In this document: positions 6,185 to 6,264 of the stretch, one piece after another
How the letters are laid out: each line of letters begins with the position of its first letter
Position numbering within the stretch: position 1 is the stretch's first letter
Assembly: GCA_009842375.1 (NCBI GenBank)
Contig: VYFM01000626.1
Coordinates: 1-6,264 of the forward strand
Length of the DNA stretch: 6,264 nucleotides
DNA from: Candidatus Poribacteria bacterium
Lineage (GTDB): Bacteria; Poribacteria; WGA-4E; WGA-3G
Direction: 5' to 3'
Program-made: the position numbers and the translations under genes
The notes under the pieces: model-generated
The model's input: only the letters and a program-made list of their open reading frames with translations
What the model was told of the DNA's origin: nothing
Databases searched by the model: none

Positions 6185-6264
6185 TTGACATACTCCCCCT
6201 GCTAAAGCGTGGGGGATTCTTCGCTCTCACATCAGACCTTTACAATCTGAATGGCGTTTCCTGC
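6185..6264 (-). mobile_element. Right end of an IS200/IS605-type element (partial)
   Basis: On the minus strand, the end of a short open frame is followed by GAATCCCCC, a GCTTTAGC hairpin core, GGGGG, and then AGTATGTCAA. CCCCC (6195-6199) pairs with GGGGG (6211-6215) around an inner GC-TAAA-GC stem-loop. This subterminal imperfect hairpin after tnpB, ending in TCAA, is the usual shape of IS200/IS605 right ends, which have no inverted repeats and no target duplication. The boundary is placed at the TCAA (plus 6185-6188) and is uncertain by a few bases. The rest lies outside the window. In active elements the guide RNA of TnpB covers this end. Confidence 0.62.
6232..6264 (-). CDS. tnpB: C-terminal end of a probable TnpB (partial)
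   Basis: Ten codons read A-G-N-A-I-Q-I-V-K-V and then TGA at 6234-6232, with the rest beyond the window edge. Identification rests mainly on position: the frame ends 16 bases before the IS200/IS605-type right-end hairpin, where tnpB genes normally stop. TnpB is an RNA-guided RuvC nuclease carried by these elements. No catalytic motif is visible in this fragment, so whether the gene is intact cannot be judged. Confidence 0.5.
   Translation of the reverse strand, partial: AGNAIQIVKV

Overview
The window looks like bacterial chromosome from a moderately AT-rich, uncultivated environmental lineage. A mix of a Gfo/Idh/MocA oxidoreductase, an aldo/keto reductase, a hydantoinase-B/oxoprolinase-type protein and a small cupin, separated by hairpin-forming intergenic repeats, recalls Candidatus Poribacteria and related marine or sponge-associated genomes. 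That assignment comes from memory of gene content and repeat style, not from a search. TGA ends the cupin gene and the small membrane protein gene, so the standard bacterial code applies.

Layout. Positions 3-90 form a near-perfect 32-bp-arm hairpin repeat. A promoter at 167-195 drives a cupin gene (219-524, +), which converges on a two-gene minus-strand block: a 4-TM membrane protein (532-966) and, upstream of it, an outer-membrane beta-barrel gene (986-2095). The 5' part of the barrel gene (about 1963-2010) is damaged. Its signal peptide lies in the same frame as the mature barrel but is separated from it by two TGA codons. A +1 base in an A-run plus an 8-bp tandem duplication explain this exactly. 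Further right, both on the minus strand, are an aldo/keto reductase (2209-3144) and a Gfo/Idh/MocA dehydrogenase (3487-4446). Between them sits a 204-bp MITE-like element (3263-3466) with 21-bp terminal inverted repeats and a perfect 8-bp target duplication. A hyuB-type gene (4541-6142, +) is divergent from the dehydrogenase. Its stop codon lies inside a hairpin repeat. The window ends in the right end of an IS200/IS605-type element with the last ten codons of a probable tnpB.

How the genes may work together. The reductase, the dehydrogenase and the HyuB-like hydrolase are all plausible parts of uptake and breakdown of sugars, polyols or cyclic amides. Nothing in the sequence ties them into one pathway, and they occupy at least three transcription units. 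The HyuB protein normally pairs with HyuA, which is not adjacent here. The barrel and 4-TM genes look like one operon of unknown role.

I see no CRISPR array, tRNA, rRNA, defence system or other novel multi-gene system. The most interesting signals are the MITE with its nested repeats, the broken barrel gene, the repeat that supplies the end of hyuB, and the IS605-type right end.
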